This document shows positions 47,821 through 61,988 of a stretch of DNA of 64,000 nucleotides, one piece after another (within the stretch, counting starts at the first letter, position 1; every line of letters begins with the position of its first letter). Both the position numbers and the translations under genes were made by a program. The stretch spans positions 87,923,001-87,987,000 of the forward strand of contig NC_134106.1 of the NCBI RefSeq assembly GCF_040939455.1, given 5' to 3'. The notes below the pieces were generated by a model. That model did no database searches, had not been told where the DNA came from, and worked only from the letters and a program-made list of their open reading frames with translations. The stretch is from Microcebus murinus. Taxonomy: Eukaryota > Chordata > Mammalia > Primates > Cheirogaleidae.

Positions 47821-48575
47821 ACAAGGAAGGTGGTGCTATAATTGTCTTATTTCTGTTACAACCAAGAGGATGAAAAGATGAAGAGGCAGTAATTGGAAGA
47901 AGAGCAGGGGAAAGAGTTAGCCATTTTTAACAGATGTCATTTAGGGATTGATCATTATATGCCAGGCTCAGTCATCTGAAATAGGCAATTATACTCATCC
48001 TGTGGATCCAAAATATGGTGGGATCAGAGCAGTTTTGGACTTGTTCAAGATGATAGATAGTGTGGAGTATAGATGGAAGTAAGCCCAGAGCTATCTGATT
48101 CCTATGCTTCTCCTTGCCTTCCTCAATATTTTGCTTTGCTGTCTTCTCTACGGAATTTATTCTATAATTAGGCCAGCCATCTCTCTGAATTCCTGGCTTC
48201 TCCAGGTAAAGAATCAGCAGTACCTGATTAGACCTGAACAGCTGTAGATAGCCCTCCCCCCAAATTACTTTAACTGTCTTGATTTGAGATTCACCACTCA
48301 TCTTCTACAGGCTCCTATAATCTGATAACTATTGGAAACTCAGCAAAATGCTTATCAGCTATTTCACAATGATAAATGTTTGCCAGCAGAGCAGATGAAA
48401 AGGAAGATCATAGAGGAGTCTCTAGGCAGAGAAAGGATACTGTTTAGGGACTATGGTTCTGACACCTGGGATGATTGTAATCTGACAAGAAGGGCAAAAT
48501 GGGAACTTTTGCCAGGGGGAAGCTTTGCTTCTGTTTTCTTGAAATGATCACAAGCAAAATTCATCCAGTGATAAA
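47821..48575. other. Stretch without recognised gene
   Basis: A weak MIR-like segment may lie at 47930-48060. A 109-codon minus frame (47972-48301) has no recognisable family. Confidence 0.4.
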
Positions 48576-48579
48576 GGAA

Positions 48580-48780
48580 GGTGGATACAAAAAGCTAGAC
48601 CAGCATTAATATGGTAGCCATTAGCCCCATGTGAATACTTAAATTTAAATTCAGTATGTAGTAGCACCAGTCACATTTCAAATATTAAGTAGCCACATAT
48701 AGTTAGTAGCTACCTCAGTGAATAGCAAAGATATAAAAAATTCAATCATTGCAAAAAGTTATACTGGAAAAAGCTGGACT
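48580..48780 (+). mobile_element. hAT-type MER element
   Basis: TTAATATGGTAGCCATTAGC, ATACTTAAATTTAAATTCAG, CACATTTCAAATATTAAGTA, AATCATTGCAAAAAGTTATA: the GTAGCCACTAGCCACATG-type non-autonomous hAT family with inverted-repeat layout. Confidence 0.65.
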
Positions 48781-48867
48781 GGAACATAAAGTGGTGAAAA
48801 TAAGAAAAGCCATTGATGACAATGCTGGGATAATAAGCAGAAAGCTCATTTTTTTGTTTATTTGTGT

Positions 48868-51535
<2,668 letters not shown>

Positions 51536-51599
51536 AGTGTTAGTTTAAAACTGAAAGCCACAGAACTGTTCCACTTCACACATCAATTAAATGCCAATA

Positions 51600-52325
51600 G
51601 CAACTTCTACCCATTTTTTAAACAATTGTGGCATATTACTCATAAAATTTACTATCTTAACCACTTTAAGTGTACAGTTTACTATTATTAAGTTTATTCA
51701 CATTAGTTGTGCAACCAATCTCTGGAACTTTTTCATCTTGCACAACTGAAACTCTATACCAATTAAACTCCCAACTACATGATCTCACCACCCCCACTGC
51801 CAGCATTCGGCAACCACCATTGTATTCTCTGTTTTTATTATTTTAACTATTATAGACACTTAGTATTAGTGTGATAATGCAATATCTGTCTTTTGTGGCT
51901 CACTAGTTTTATTCACTTTAGGATAATGTCTTCAAGTTCCATCCATTTTAAATGCGTCAGAATTTGCTTCCTTTTTAAGGATAAATAATATTCCATTATT
52001 TATATGTATACTACAATTTGTTTATCCCTTTATCAGTTGATGGACACATGCATGGGCTGCTTTCACATTTAGTGATTATGAATAATGCCGCTATGAATAT
52101 GAGTACACAAGTATCTCTTTGAGACAATATTTTAATTCTTTTGAATATATACCAAAAGTGTAATTGCTAGATTATATGGGTTTTTTGATAAATTAAAAAA
52201 AATATTTTTGTGAACCCACCATACTGTTTTCCTAGCAGCTGTACAATTTTACATTCTGACCAAAAATGACACAAGGCCAATTTTTCTGCTTCATCATCAA
52301 AACTTGTTATTTTCTGTTTATTTTG
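51600..52325 (-). mobile_element. Old LINE-1 (L1M/L1ME) 3' region
   Basis: On plus: CTTTAAGTGTACAGTTTACT, GTGCAACCAATCTCTGGAAC, GGCAACCACCATTGTATTCT, ATAATATTCCATTATTTATA, GTTGATGGACACATGCATGG. Reversed L1M 3' UTR and ORF2 tail. Confidence 0.85.
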
Positions 52326-52449
52326 TTTTGTTTTATTTTCTTATAGGGGCCACCTGAAAGGTGTGGGAATATTCACCTGTTTTGAAAGGATATTTCAATT
52401 CCATAGATGTGGATACTATTGGATGCCATTATTAGAGAAAACTTTGTTT

Positions 52450-52905
52450 ATTACATTTTTTGGTTGAAATAAATATTTATTTATTATGGAAAATTGAGAA
52501 AATAGGGAGACTTAAAAACAGATTGAAAAATTAGCCATAGTCTTATTTCTTAGAGATAGCCACTGCTGATATGTACAATGAAATATATAAAGATACTTTA
52601 GTTTTCCAAATGGGATCTATGCTACATGTACTACCTCATAATTTTATTTTTTCATTTATAAATACTTCTTGGAAATTTTAATGTCATTAAACCTTTCATA
52701 ATAAATGGGTGATATTCAATCATATGAATATAATAAACCTTATTTAATTATGCCACTTAATTTTGAATATATAGATTTTAAGTATTTATTTACTATTTTA
52801 ATAACATAATGAATTATTTTAAACATAAACCATTGTATAACTGTATGAAAATTTTCTAGGACAAATTTTTGAATGTTTTTTTGTCACAGGGTTTAGAATA
52901 CTTTT
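52450..52905 (-). mobile_element. Old LINE-1-like fragment
   Basis: TCTTAGAGATAGCCACTGCT, TTATTTAATTATGCCACTTA and ACAAATTTTTGAATG resemble the reversed 3' part of an L1ME/HAL1-like element. Diverged. Confidence 0.5.
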
Positions 52906-53029
52906 TTTAAAAAAATTAATACTTATTTAAGAATAATGCATATGCAAAATTTAAAATAATTACAACTGCACACAAGATGGATTATATAAAAGTGAATATA
53001 TCAGCATAACTAATACTTTTTTGCATCCA

Positions 53030-53520
53030 GTCTTTTCAACAAAATTTTTCTATTTTCACTTGATTCATGTTAGTTTCCCCAGAAGTAGATACCAAGACAA
53101 GAATTTGTATGCAAGTGAATTATTAAGGAAATGCTCTCTAAAGAGATGGTTAAGAGAGTGAGAGAAGCAGGATAGGAGAAGTGAGGGAGGGTGTCATCAG
53201 AGTGAGACATCCCCACAGGATAGCTTCAGTTTGACCTTCTAGGAGAACTCTAGAATAGGCTATGCCTCAGAGCTGCTCTGCCCCATATCATGGGGCCCTG
53301 GCTTGCTAGCTCCCAATGTTAGTCTGTGGTAACTACCCTGCAGTGAGAGAAAACACAAACTCTCAGAACCTTTTGGCTCTATGTGCCCTTGGACAAAGCC
53401 TCGAAAAGGAGCGTCTCCATGAAGATACCATAGATACCAGCCATTGGAAGCCTCTTAGAGGCAGAGGTGGAGGTGATTGGGGCTGAAGACAGGTGCACAG
53501 AAATGATAAAAAGGATCTCA
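53030..53520. other. Unclassified interspersed-repeat-like segment
   Basis: AGTTTCCCCAGAAGTAGATA, CAAGAATTTGTATGCAAGTG and ATTAAGGAAATGCTCTC recall a known mammalian repeat type that I cannot name. No gene. Confidence 0.35.
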
Positions 53521-53529
53521 AAACTTTAC

Positions 53530-54600
53530 ATTGTCTGCTATATACCAGAAGCCCCCCTCCTGCCCAGAGGAAGCCATTACTCCAAGTTTTAACAACACAG
53601 ATCAATTTTGCATGTTTTTGAACTTGATACAATAGAATTATACAGACAGTACTCTTTTGTGTCTGTCTTTATTTTTCATGATGTTTATGAGACCCATGTT
53701 TATGTGCAACCCAAGTTGTTGCACATAGCCATAACATGCAGGTTTTCACTGTGGTATAGAATTGCATTGTTTAAATAAACTACCATTCATTTATTCAGTT
53801 TAGTGCTCTTGGACATCCAAGTTGTTTTTGCCTTAGACATATTATTGAATGATGCTACTGTGAACATTATTGTCCATAGTTCTCATTTCTAAGGATAGAA
53901 ATTTCTGGGTTATAAGGTAGGCAATATTTGGTTTTAGTGAGCACAACTGGAAGTAGTCCTCCAAAGTGGTTATGTCAATTTAAATGCATACCAGAAGTTT
54001 ATGAGAATTTTACTTTCTATCTTATCATAGGATTGTCAGTCTTTTAAAATTTTAGACATTTTGGTGGACACATACTGATCTCTCATTTTGATTTAAATTT
54101 GCATTTCTTAAAGTGTTGAACACCATTTCTTATGTTTATTGGTTATTTGGATATCCTCATTTGTAAAGTGACTACTTGTAACTGTTGCTCATTTTAAAAT
54201 TAAGTCTTCTATCTTTTCCTTACTGATTATTAGAGTTTAAATATAAATAAATTGTATTATATATATTTATATATAAATACTTATATTATAAATTATAAAT
54301 ATATTATAAATTATAAATACTTATAATATAAATGTATATATATTTGTACACACATATACACACATATTCTGAATATGAGTCTTTTGTTGATTATATATAT
54401 TGCAAATATTTTCTATTTTCTGACTTATATTTATGTTCTATTAATGGTGTTTATTGTTGAACAGATGTTCTTACTTTCAGTGAAGTGTAGCTTACCAATC
54501 CTTCCATTTTGGTTAATGCTTTTTGTGTCTGTGTAAAACCCTTTGTCTACTTCAAGGTCATGGGAATATTATTCAGTGCTATTCTCTAAAAGACTCATTG
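53530..54600 (-). mobile_element. Old LINE-1 3' region with AT-rich expansion
   Basis: On plus: GTTGTTTTTGCCTTAGACAT, TGAATGATGCTACTGTGAAC, TCCAAAGTGGTTATGTCAAT, GGATTGTCAGTCTTTTAAAA, GAATATGAGTCTTTTGTTGA. Reversed L1M sequence. An A/T-only tract of ~120 bp (54238-54362) interrupts it. Confidence 0.8.
54238..54362. repeat. AT-rich low-complexity tract
   Basis: Interleaved TATAAATTATAAATA units, almost only A and T, ending in CACACATATACACACATAT. Lies within an old LINE-1. Confidence 0.9.
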
Positions 54601-55927
54601 TTTACATGGAATTCTTTTCCTTGGATCTGAAGCAAAGTCATTCCTGGCTGGTGCATTCTCATTTCTTCCCACATGCAGGTAAGTTAGTGAACAATAAAGC
54701 CACATTTTAACATTTACTTGTTGTAGTCTTATTTTCACACACAAAAAATGGGCATATTCTTGAATTCCAAGAATAATGGAAAAGGGCTACAAGGTGAAAA
54801 TGGAATGCATATAGGGTAGGACACTTTGATGTCTCAATTTTTTTCTCAATTCTCCTCATCTCTCCTCTGCCACCTCGAGATTCTGCAGCAAAGCTCTATC
54901 TCTGAGTGATTCACAGTTCAATAAGGCTTTTGCTCTTTTCATGGGAAGCATAGACTTAATCTCAGTACCTGGCTTTCTGTCTTCTGTATGACCCCAAAAT
55001 CATCTCTTTCAAAGGAATATTTTTCTTTGTGTATGTTCCATTTTGATCCCCAGACTGTTCGAAATCTTTGAGTTAGTAAGGAGTCTTACACCTGCTCATA
55101 GTTTTTGTTAAGCTATGATGGTACCCTACCTATAAAATGCATTAAGAGATAAAGGTAGTACCCCATAGATGGCTCCAAATGACAGTTTCCCCTTTATAGC
55201 TCCTGAGTTATGTAAAAATAATTCTCTTTCCAAGTGGGGACAAGTTATATGAAGGGAGATGAGGCTTACAAAACAATGATAAGACTTTTTATTGCTTCCT
55301 TCACGGCCTGTTCTGAGAGGTTTCCAAAACTTATTAAGAAACTGAAGAAACTTTCTACAAATTCTTGTAAAAGATTCCTCAAATGAAGAAACTATACCAT
55401 CACATCCTTAAGAAGGTACAGAATTTTACTTATCCACCAGTCCATATTTGGAAAATTTTAACTGCTGAAGTGTCCAAAGAACCCAAGTAAATGACTATCA
55501 AATAAACATCAGCTACTTCCACGTTTTTCTAGTGTTGTGAAAACCATCCATGTGGCAAGTGCTTACACCTTTATTTCCCCCCACTGAGTATAGCAGACTC
55601 TCCTCTATGAAATTATCTATACTGGTACAAGGATAAGCCTTTGGAATAACATTATTAAAGTATTTGAACCCTGAAGAGTGCCCATTTTGGAAATCACAAC
55701 CAATGGTTGCTCTTCTACCTACAATAAATGGGCCAAAGCCTTCTTTCCAGGATGAGTGATTTTACTGAAATTGATTTCTCTCTTGTTCAGACATTAGTTT
55801 TCATTATCTTTTATTGTGAAATAGTTTGTCTCATAAGAAGTGACAAAACTAGAACAGAGATCCTATGTACTTCTCACTCAGATTCCCCCAAATGTTAATA
55901 TTCTAAAAAAAAATTATAGTACATTAT
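54601..55927. other. Stretch without recognised gene
   Basis: Unique AT-rich sequence. No repeat or exon recognised. Confidence 0.4.
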
Positions 55928-56095
55928 TGCTATAGCTTGAATATTGGTGTTTCCCTCCCTCACAAAAATTTATATGTTGAAAACTAATACTCAATGTTAT
56001 AGTATAAAGAGGTGGGACCTTTTGAGAAGTCATTAAGTCACGAAGGCTCCACCTTCATGAATGGCATTAGTGTCCTTACAAAAATGGTCATCTTT
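55928..56095 (+). mobile_element. MST LTR, 5' fragment
   Basis: TGCTATAGCTTGAATATTGG start, ATTTATATGTTGAAAACTAA, GGTGGGACCTTTTGAGAAGT, CATGAATGGCATTAGTGTCC. Only the 5' ~165 bp remain. Confidence 0.8.
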
Positions 56096-56805
56096 AAAAA
56101 CTGAAGTTTTAAAATTATATCACAAATTTGCTAAAATAAAAATGAAGTCTAGAAATATATTGATATTAAGTATATTTGTTTGGAAAGGAACCCTCCAATA
56201 AACAAACCCTACTAAAATATATATAGTAAAACATCTGAAATGTGATAAATTTGAATCTGAATATTTTCATTATAGGTAGCCAATGATTTTTACCAAGAAC
56301 AACAGTATGAAACTTTGAATAAAACTGTATCTAACTTGAGACTTTGATGAATTTATTTATCAGTTCCAGGAGTCTCTTGGCAGAATTTTTTGGGTTTTCT
56401 AGATTTAAGATCATATCATCATCAAAGAATGATAGTTTGACCTCTTCTTTCCTCACTAGGACTTTTAGTATTATGTTGAATAGAAGTGGTGACAGTGGGA
56501 AACCTTGTCTGGTTCCAGTTTTAAAGGGGAATCTGCTCAATTTTTCCCCATTCGCTATGATGTTGGCTGTGAGTTTGTCATATATGGCTTTAATAATATT
56601 AAGATATATTCCATCTATGACTATTTTGTTAAGAGTTATTATCATAAAAAGATGCTAGAGTTTGTCAAATACTTTTTCTGCATCCATTGAGAGGGTCATA
56701 TGGTCATTGTTTTTTCTTCTTTTTGTGTGGTGAATCACATTGATAGACTTGTGTGTACTGAACCATCCTCTCATCTCTGGGATGAAGCCCACCTAATCAT
56801 GGTGG

Positions 56806-56836
56806 ATTATTATTATTATTATTATTATTATTATTT
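56806..56836. repeat. (ATT)n microsatellite
   Basis: About ten ATT units inside the inverted arm of the LINE-1 at 56318-59970. Confidence 0.95.
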
Positions 56837-58700
56837 TTGGTGTGCAGCTGAATTTGATTTGCTAGGATTTTATTGAGAATTATAGCAATTATATTCATAA
56901 GGGATATTGGTCTATAGTTTTCTTTTTTGTTGTGTCCTTTCCTGGCTTTCATATCAAGATGAAATTGGCTTCATAGAATGAGCTAGGAAAGATTCCTTCT
57001 CAATGTTATGGAATAATTTCTGTAGTATATAGGTACTGGTTCTTTTTTGTAGGTCTGGTAATATTTGGGTGTGAAACCTTCTGGTCCAGGAATTTTTTTG
57101 TTGGAAGGTTTTTTTATTGCTGCTCAATCTCATTATTGATATTGGTCTGTTCAGGAGTTCTAGTTCTTCCTGATTGAGCCTAGGGAGTTTGTATGTTTCC
57201 AAGAATTTTTCCATTTCCTCAACATTATCAAATTTATATGCATAAAGATTTTTATAGTTTTCAGAGATGATATTTAGTATTTTTTTGAATCCATTGTAAT
57301 ATTTCCTTTTCCATTTCCATTTCTGATTGACCTTAATAGATTCCCTTTTTTTTCTGCTTCTGGTTAATCTAGTAAGAGGCCTATTGATTTTGTTTATCTT
57401 TTCAAAGAACTAAACTTTTATTTCATTAATCTTCTGTATAATTCTTTGTCAACTTCATTTAGTTTAGCTCTGACCTTAGTTATTTCTTTTCTTCTGCTGG
57501 GTTTGGCATTGGTTTGTTCTTCCTTTTCCAGTTCCTTAAGATGATTCATTAGATTGTTGATTTGTGATCATTCTGTCTTTTGAATGTAGGCATTTACAGC
57601 TATGAATTTTTCTCTTGGGATTACTTTTGGTGATTCGCACAGATTTTGATAACTTGTGTCTCATTTGTCATTTAGTTCAAAGAATCTTTTGATTTCCACT
57701 TTAATTTCCTCCTGACTAATGAATCATTTAGTAGTTAGTAGCATTCTTATAGGCCGAGAGCAGTTGAGCCGAGGATCAGATCAAAGACTCAATACCTTTC
57801 ACAACAGCAACAAAACATGTAAAATACATAGGAATATATTTAACCAAAGAGGTGAAAACCTCTATAGATAGAACTATAAAACACTAAGAAAGGAAATTAT
57901 GGAGGACATAAACAAATGGAAAAACATATAATGCTCATGGATTTGCAGAATCAACACTGTTAAAATGTCCATACTACCTAAAGTGATTTACAGATTCATT
58001 GCAATCCCCATTAAAATACTGTCATTTTTTCACAGATCTAGAATAAATAATTCTATGCTTCGTATGGAAGAGGAAAAGACCTCAAATATCCAAAGCGACC
58101 TTAAGCAAAAGGAGCAAACTGGGAGGCATCAACTTACCAGACTTTAAACTACATTACAAGGCTATAGTAACCAAAACTGCATAGTACTAACACAAGACTG
58201 TGACACAGACCAGTGAAACAGAACAGAGAACCCAGATATAAAACAATGCTCATATAACCATCTGATCTTTGACAAAGCAGACAAAAACATACACTGGGGA
58301 AAAGAATCCCCATTTGATAAATGGTGCTGGGAAAATAGCCACATAGAGAAAATTGAAATAGGATCTGCACCTCTCACCACTCAGAAAAGTTAATTCATGA
58401 TGGATAACAGACTTAAATCTAGGGCATGAAACTATAATAATTCTGGAAGAATATGTTGGAAAAACTCTTATAGACATTGGCCTAGGCAAAGAATCTATGA
58501 AGAAGACCCCAAGGGCAATCACAGAAGCAACAAAAATAAATAAATGGGACCTGATCAAATTTAAAAGCTTCTGCATAGGCAAGGAAACAATCAACAGAGA
58601 AAATAGACAACCTACAGAATGGGAGAAAATATTTGGATGCTATAGATCTGATAAAGTGCTAATAACCAGAATCCATAAAGAACTCAAGCAAAACAAGAAG

Positions 58701-58763
58701 AAAAAATCAAACAACCATGGCCTACAAAGGACAGCCAAAAAAAAAAAAAAAAATCAAACAACC
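58701..58763 (+). mobile_element. Micro-retroposon of about 31 bp
   Basis: Inside the LINE-1, the segment AAAAAATCAAACAACC occurs at 58701-58716 and again at 58748-58763. Between them lies ATGGCCTACAAAGGACAGCC (58717-58736) followed by a pure A run. LINE-1 sequence continues correctly across a single copy of the repeat. A short transcript tail plus poly-A between perfect direct repeats is the signature of target-primed insertion. The source RNA is unknown. Confidence 0.65.
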
Positions 58764-58842
58764 CCATTAAAAAGTCACCAAAGACATGAACAGAAACTTT
58801 TCAAAAGGAGACTAATGGCCAATAAACATGAAAAAATGCTCT

Positions 58843-59206
58843 CAACATCTTTAATCATGGCCGGGCGCTGTGGCTCACGCCTGTAATCCTAGCTCTTGGG
58901 AGGCCGAGGCGGGCGGATTGCTCAAGGTCAGGAGTTCAAAACCAGCCTGAGCAAGAGCGAGACCCTGTCTCTACTATAAATAGAAAGAAATTAATTGGCC
59001 AACTGATATATATATAAAAAATTAGCTGGGCATGGTGGCGCATGCCTGTAGTCCCAGCTACTCGGGAGGCTGAGGCAGGAGGATCACTCGTGCCCAGGAG
59101 TTTGAGGTTGCTGTGAGCTAGGCTGACGCCACGGCACTCACTCTAGCCTGGGCAACAAAGCGAGACTCTGTCTCAAAAAAAAAAAAAAAACAACATCTTT
59201 AATCAT
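58843..59206 (+). mobile_element. Young lemur Alu with 16-bp target duplication
   Basis: Complete plus-strand Alu at 58859-59190: GGCCGGGCGCTGTGGCTCAC start, long linker (ATTAATTGGCCAACTGATAT), ACTC duplication in the right arm (CGGCACTCACTCTAGCC), and a 15-base A tail. Perfect repeat CAACATCTTTAATCAT at 58843-58858 and 59191-59206. It lies inside the inverted LINE-1, so it is younger than it. Confidence 0.98.
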
Positions 59207-59578
59207 CAGAGTAATGCAAATCAAAATGACAATGAGATATTACCTAATTCCACTGAGAATGGCTTTTATCAAAAAGTCCCAAAACAACAGACTCTGGTTG
59301 GATGTGGAGAGAAAGGAACACTCATACACTATTGGTGGGACTGCAAAGTAATACAACCTCTATGTACAGCATTATGGAGATACCTCAAAGAACTAAAAGT
59401 ATACTTACCATTTAATACTGCAATTCCACTATTGGGCTTTTACTCAAAGGAAAACAATCCATTTTATCAAAAAGACACTTTCACTAGAATGTTTATTACA
59501 GCAGAATTCACAATTGCAAAGAAGTGGAATCAACCCAAGTGCCCATCAATGCATGAGTGGATTAATAAAATATGATTT

Positions 59579-59602
59579 TATATATATATATATATATATA
59601 TA
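59579..59602. repeat. (TA)n microsatellite
   Basis: About 12 TA units at the normally short TATATA site of LINE-1 ORF2 (before CCATGGAGTACTACTCAGCC). Confidence 0.95.
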
Positions 59603-59970
59603 CCATGGAGTACTACTCAGCCATAAAAATGGGGAAACTAACACCTTTTCTAACAACTGGATGGAACTCGAGACCATTCTTCAAAGTGAAGTATTGCAAG
59701 AATCAAAAAACAAACACCATATGTACTTACTATTAAATTGGAACTAATCAATCAACATTCATGTGTTCATATGTAAATAAAACTCAACAGGAATCAAGCA
59801 GGAGGTAAGAAGGAGTAGGAGATGGATAAATTCACACCTAATAGGTACAATGCACTCTGTCTCAGTGATGGCCTCACTTATAACATTGTTTCCAACTGTA
59901 CAAAATCAATACATGAAAACAAAATGTTTGTATCCCCATAATATTATGAAATTAAAATAAAACTATCTAA

Positions 59971-61430
59971 AATAATAAGTTATAAAAATTAAATATTTTT
60001 TGAACCAGCAATCTTTTCTCCAGTATAGTTTTAATTTGGGGCTGATAAGAACAAGCCAGAAGCCTAACTGATAAAGTGCTTGGTTCTGAGGCCAAGAGCC
60101 TTAAAATCTTGCCTCATAGAAAAGAAATAACCTCCTTTTTCTTTACAAAAGATTCCTTTTTTAATCTCAATTTTTCAAAACATCTATTCCAAATAAGGAT
60201 TTTATATTAAATTCCTTTTAAATATAAAGAGGTGACAAAAGTCTATTTAATAATGAAATGGGAGCATTAATCAATTTTTCTTGATTCTTAAAGAATATAT
60301 TTTGTGTGTTATTCTATAGTATTAAGTACAGTTAGTACAAAAATAAAAACCACAAAATTTAGCACATGAATATTTAATTTTACATAAGAATTTGGGTTTC
60401 TGCACTAAAATTACATAGCTAAAGTTTTATGTAAATGATCTAAAATATGGGACTTGAATGGAAATAAACTGTTGCAGTTAAAATATGTTATAATTTTAAA
60501 TATTCATGTCTCCTAAAGTACCTCCAAGAGGACCAAGATCCTAGTAACTTGGAAATTGCATGCATTGGTATGAAAGTTTCCACTTGAACTTTCTAATCAT
60601 GATTTAAAATTGCACTATCTGATACTAGACCAGCGGCAGGAGTATTCAATTACTGATATTTTAAAATTGAATTGTATGTTATTTCTATATATGTTAATTA
60701 TTTTTTATAATATGTTTGAACATTTCATGAAGTTTGAATATGTATAGCATTATGGTAATGCCTGAGAAACTGGAGTTTTAAACTAGGTTTATCTCTAACT
60801 AAAATGAGGATACAAATAATACAATATATTTTTTCAGACCAAACCTCAAGTGCTTGCATTTATTTTATTTCTCTTTGCTAATCACATAGAATCTAAGATA
60901 CTAGGAAGTTTCGTGATTCCTCAGTGGAAAATTTAATGTTTTGTCTGGTACTGTGCTAAAATACTAAGGATACTCCCCTTGCACCAATACATAAATATAT
61001 AACCTGATATAATAAAATGGCAAGGGAATCTTAGGTGTGAAATAAGTGTGTTCTAATATTATCAGATAAATTAAATCATAGGAGGCAGAACTAGTTTATT
61101 CAAGTAGGAAGCAAATATAGATATCTTGTCCTTAAAATTAGGTACTAAGTCATTGTAAGTGGATCAGATAGTGATGAAAGCAAACTGTTGTGCAGAATTT
61201 TGAAGACAGAAACTGGTGGAATTTTTTTAAATCACCTCAAGATAAAGAAGATTCTTCTTTCCTAGTGCTTTGACTATCTTATCAGCCTCCACTCTCTGTA
61301 AAGTTGCCAGCGGCAAGTGTTGGAATGTCATGACCTCAGACCGAACACCAGCAGAAAGTCCCAAACCAATACTATGGGTCAGATAAGTACTTGCCGCCAT
61401 AGAGAGTTAGAAATGATAATTGATTCTAGA
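59971..61430. other. Large AT-rich stretch without recognised gene
   Basis: No repeat family named, no coding pattern. Confidence 0.4.
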
Positions 61431-61640
61431 ACACTGATTCTTAAAGTGTGGCCCCAGGACCACCAGCAGCAGCATCAAGGCATTTATTAGAAATGAAAAT
61501 TATCAGTCACATCATACATATATCAAATCAGAAATTCAGGGGATGAGGGCCAGCTATCTTTTTTGTTTTTTTTTAAAAAAAACACAAACCTAGGTAATTC
61601 TAAAATACAATGCGATATGAGAACCGCTATTCTTGAACAA
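61431..61640 (+). mobile_element. MER5-group hAT element
   Basis: CACTGATTCTTAAAGTGTGG start, GCAGCAGCATCAAGGCATTT, TCAGAAATTCAGGGGATGAG, GATATGAGAACCGCTATTC end: inverted ends and body of a MER5/Charlie-type element. Confidence 0.75.
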
Positions 61641-61852
61641 AATAATCTGACTACAAATCCATAACATTATATAGTAGAAACAAAAAGAACTGCCAAAAAT
61701 TAAACTTATTTAGTAATTATGTTTTTGCATTAATATTGAATTTTTATTTTGGAATGATTTTCTTAGAATCTTGATAAATTAAAATGGTGACTTTATTTTG
61801 TTAGGACTCAAGATGTTTAGTATAAGAGAAAAGAAAGTATAATTAATATATC

Positions 61853-61988
61853 AGAAATTTAAGTGGCCTGCACACAATTGAAGCTCTGACTCAGGTAGGA
61901 CAAATGCAGTATGTGAAACCTAAACATTTGTACCCCCTAAATTTAAAAAGTAATAAATAAATAAAGAAAGAAAAAGAAATTTAAGTGG
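61853..61988 (+). mobile_element. 108-bp LINE-1 tail with 14-bp target duplication
   Basis: Insert 61867-61974 contains only the end of the 3' UTR (GAAGCTCTGACTCAGGTAGG, AAACATTTGTACCCCCTAAA) and an AATAAATAAATAAAG tail. Perfect repeat AGAAATTTAAGTGG at 61853-61866 and 61975-61988. An extremely 5'-truncated copy. Confidence 0.95.

Larger units (their letters stand above)
56318..59970 (+). mobile_element. LINE-1 with inverted 5' segment, carrying an Alu
   Basis: 56335-57753 is ORF2 sequence on the minus strand, including an RT palm box ([10 protein letters not shown]) and [11 protein letters not shown]. 57765-59970 is plus-strand ORF2 3' half, 3' UTR and A-rich tail. The outer inverted end ([10 protein letters not shown]) lies just upstream, in LINE-1 order, of the start of the plus part, with under ~100 bp lost: twin priming. 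Likely target repeat ATAAAACT(GT)ATCTAA near 56319 and 59958. An (ATT)n run at 56806-56836, an Alu at 58859, a micro-insert at 58717 and (TA)n at 59579-59602 are internal. No intact ORF. Confidence 0.9.

Noticed and set aside
56344..56658. 104-codon plus-strand frame
   Set aside because: It is the antisense shadow of LINE-1 ORF2 on the minus strand.
58701..58763. Simple tandem duplication instead of retroposition
   Set aside because: The 20 nt between the two repeat copies is not duplicated nearby and is followed by pure poly-A, which tandem duplication does not explain.
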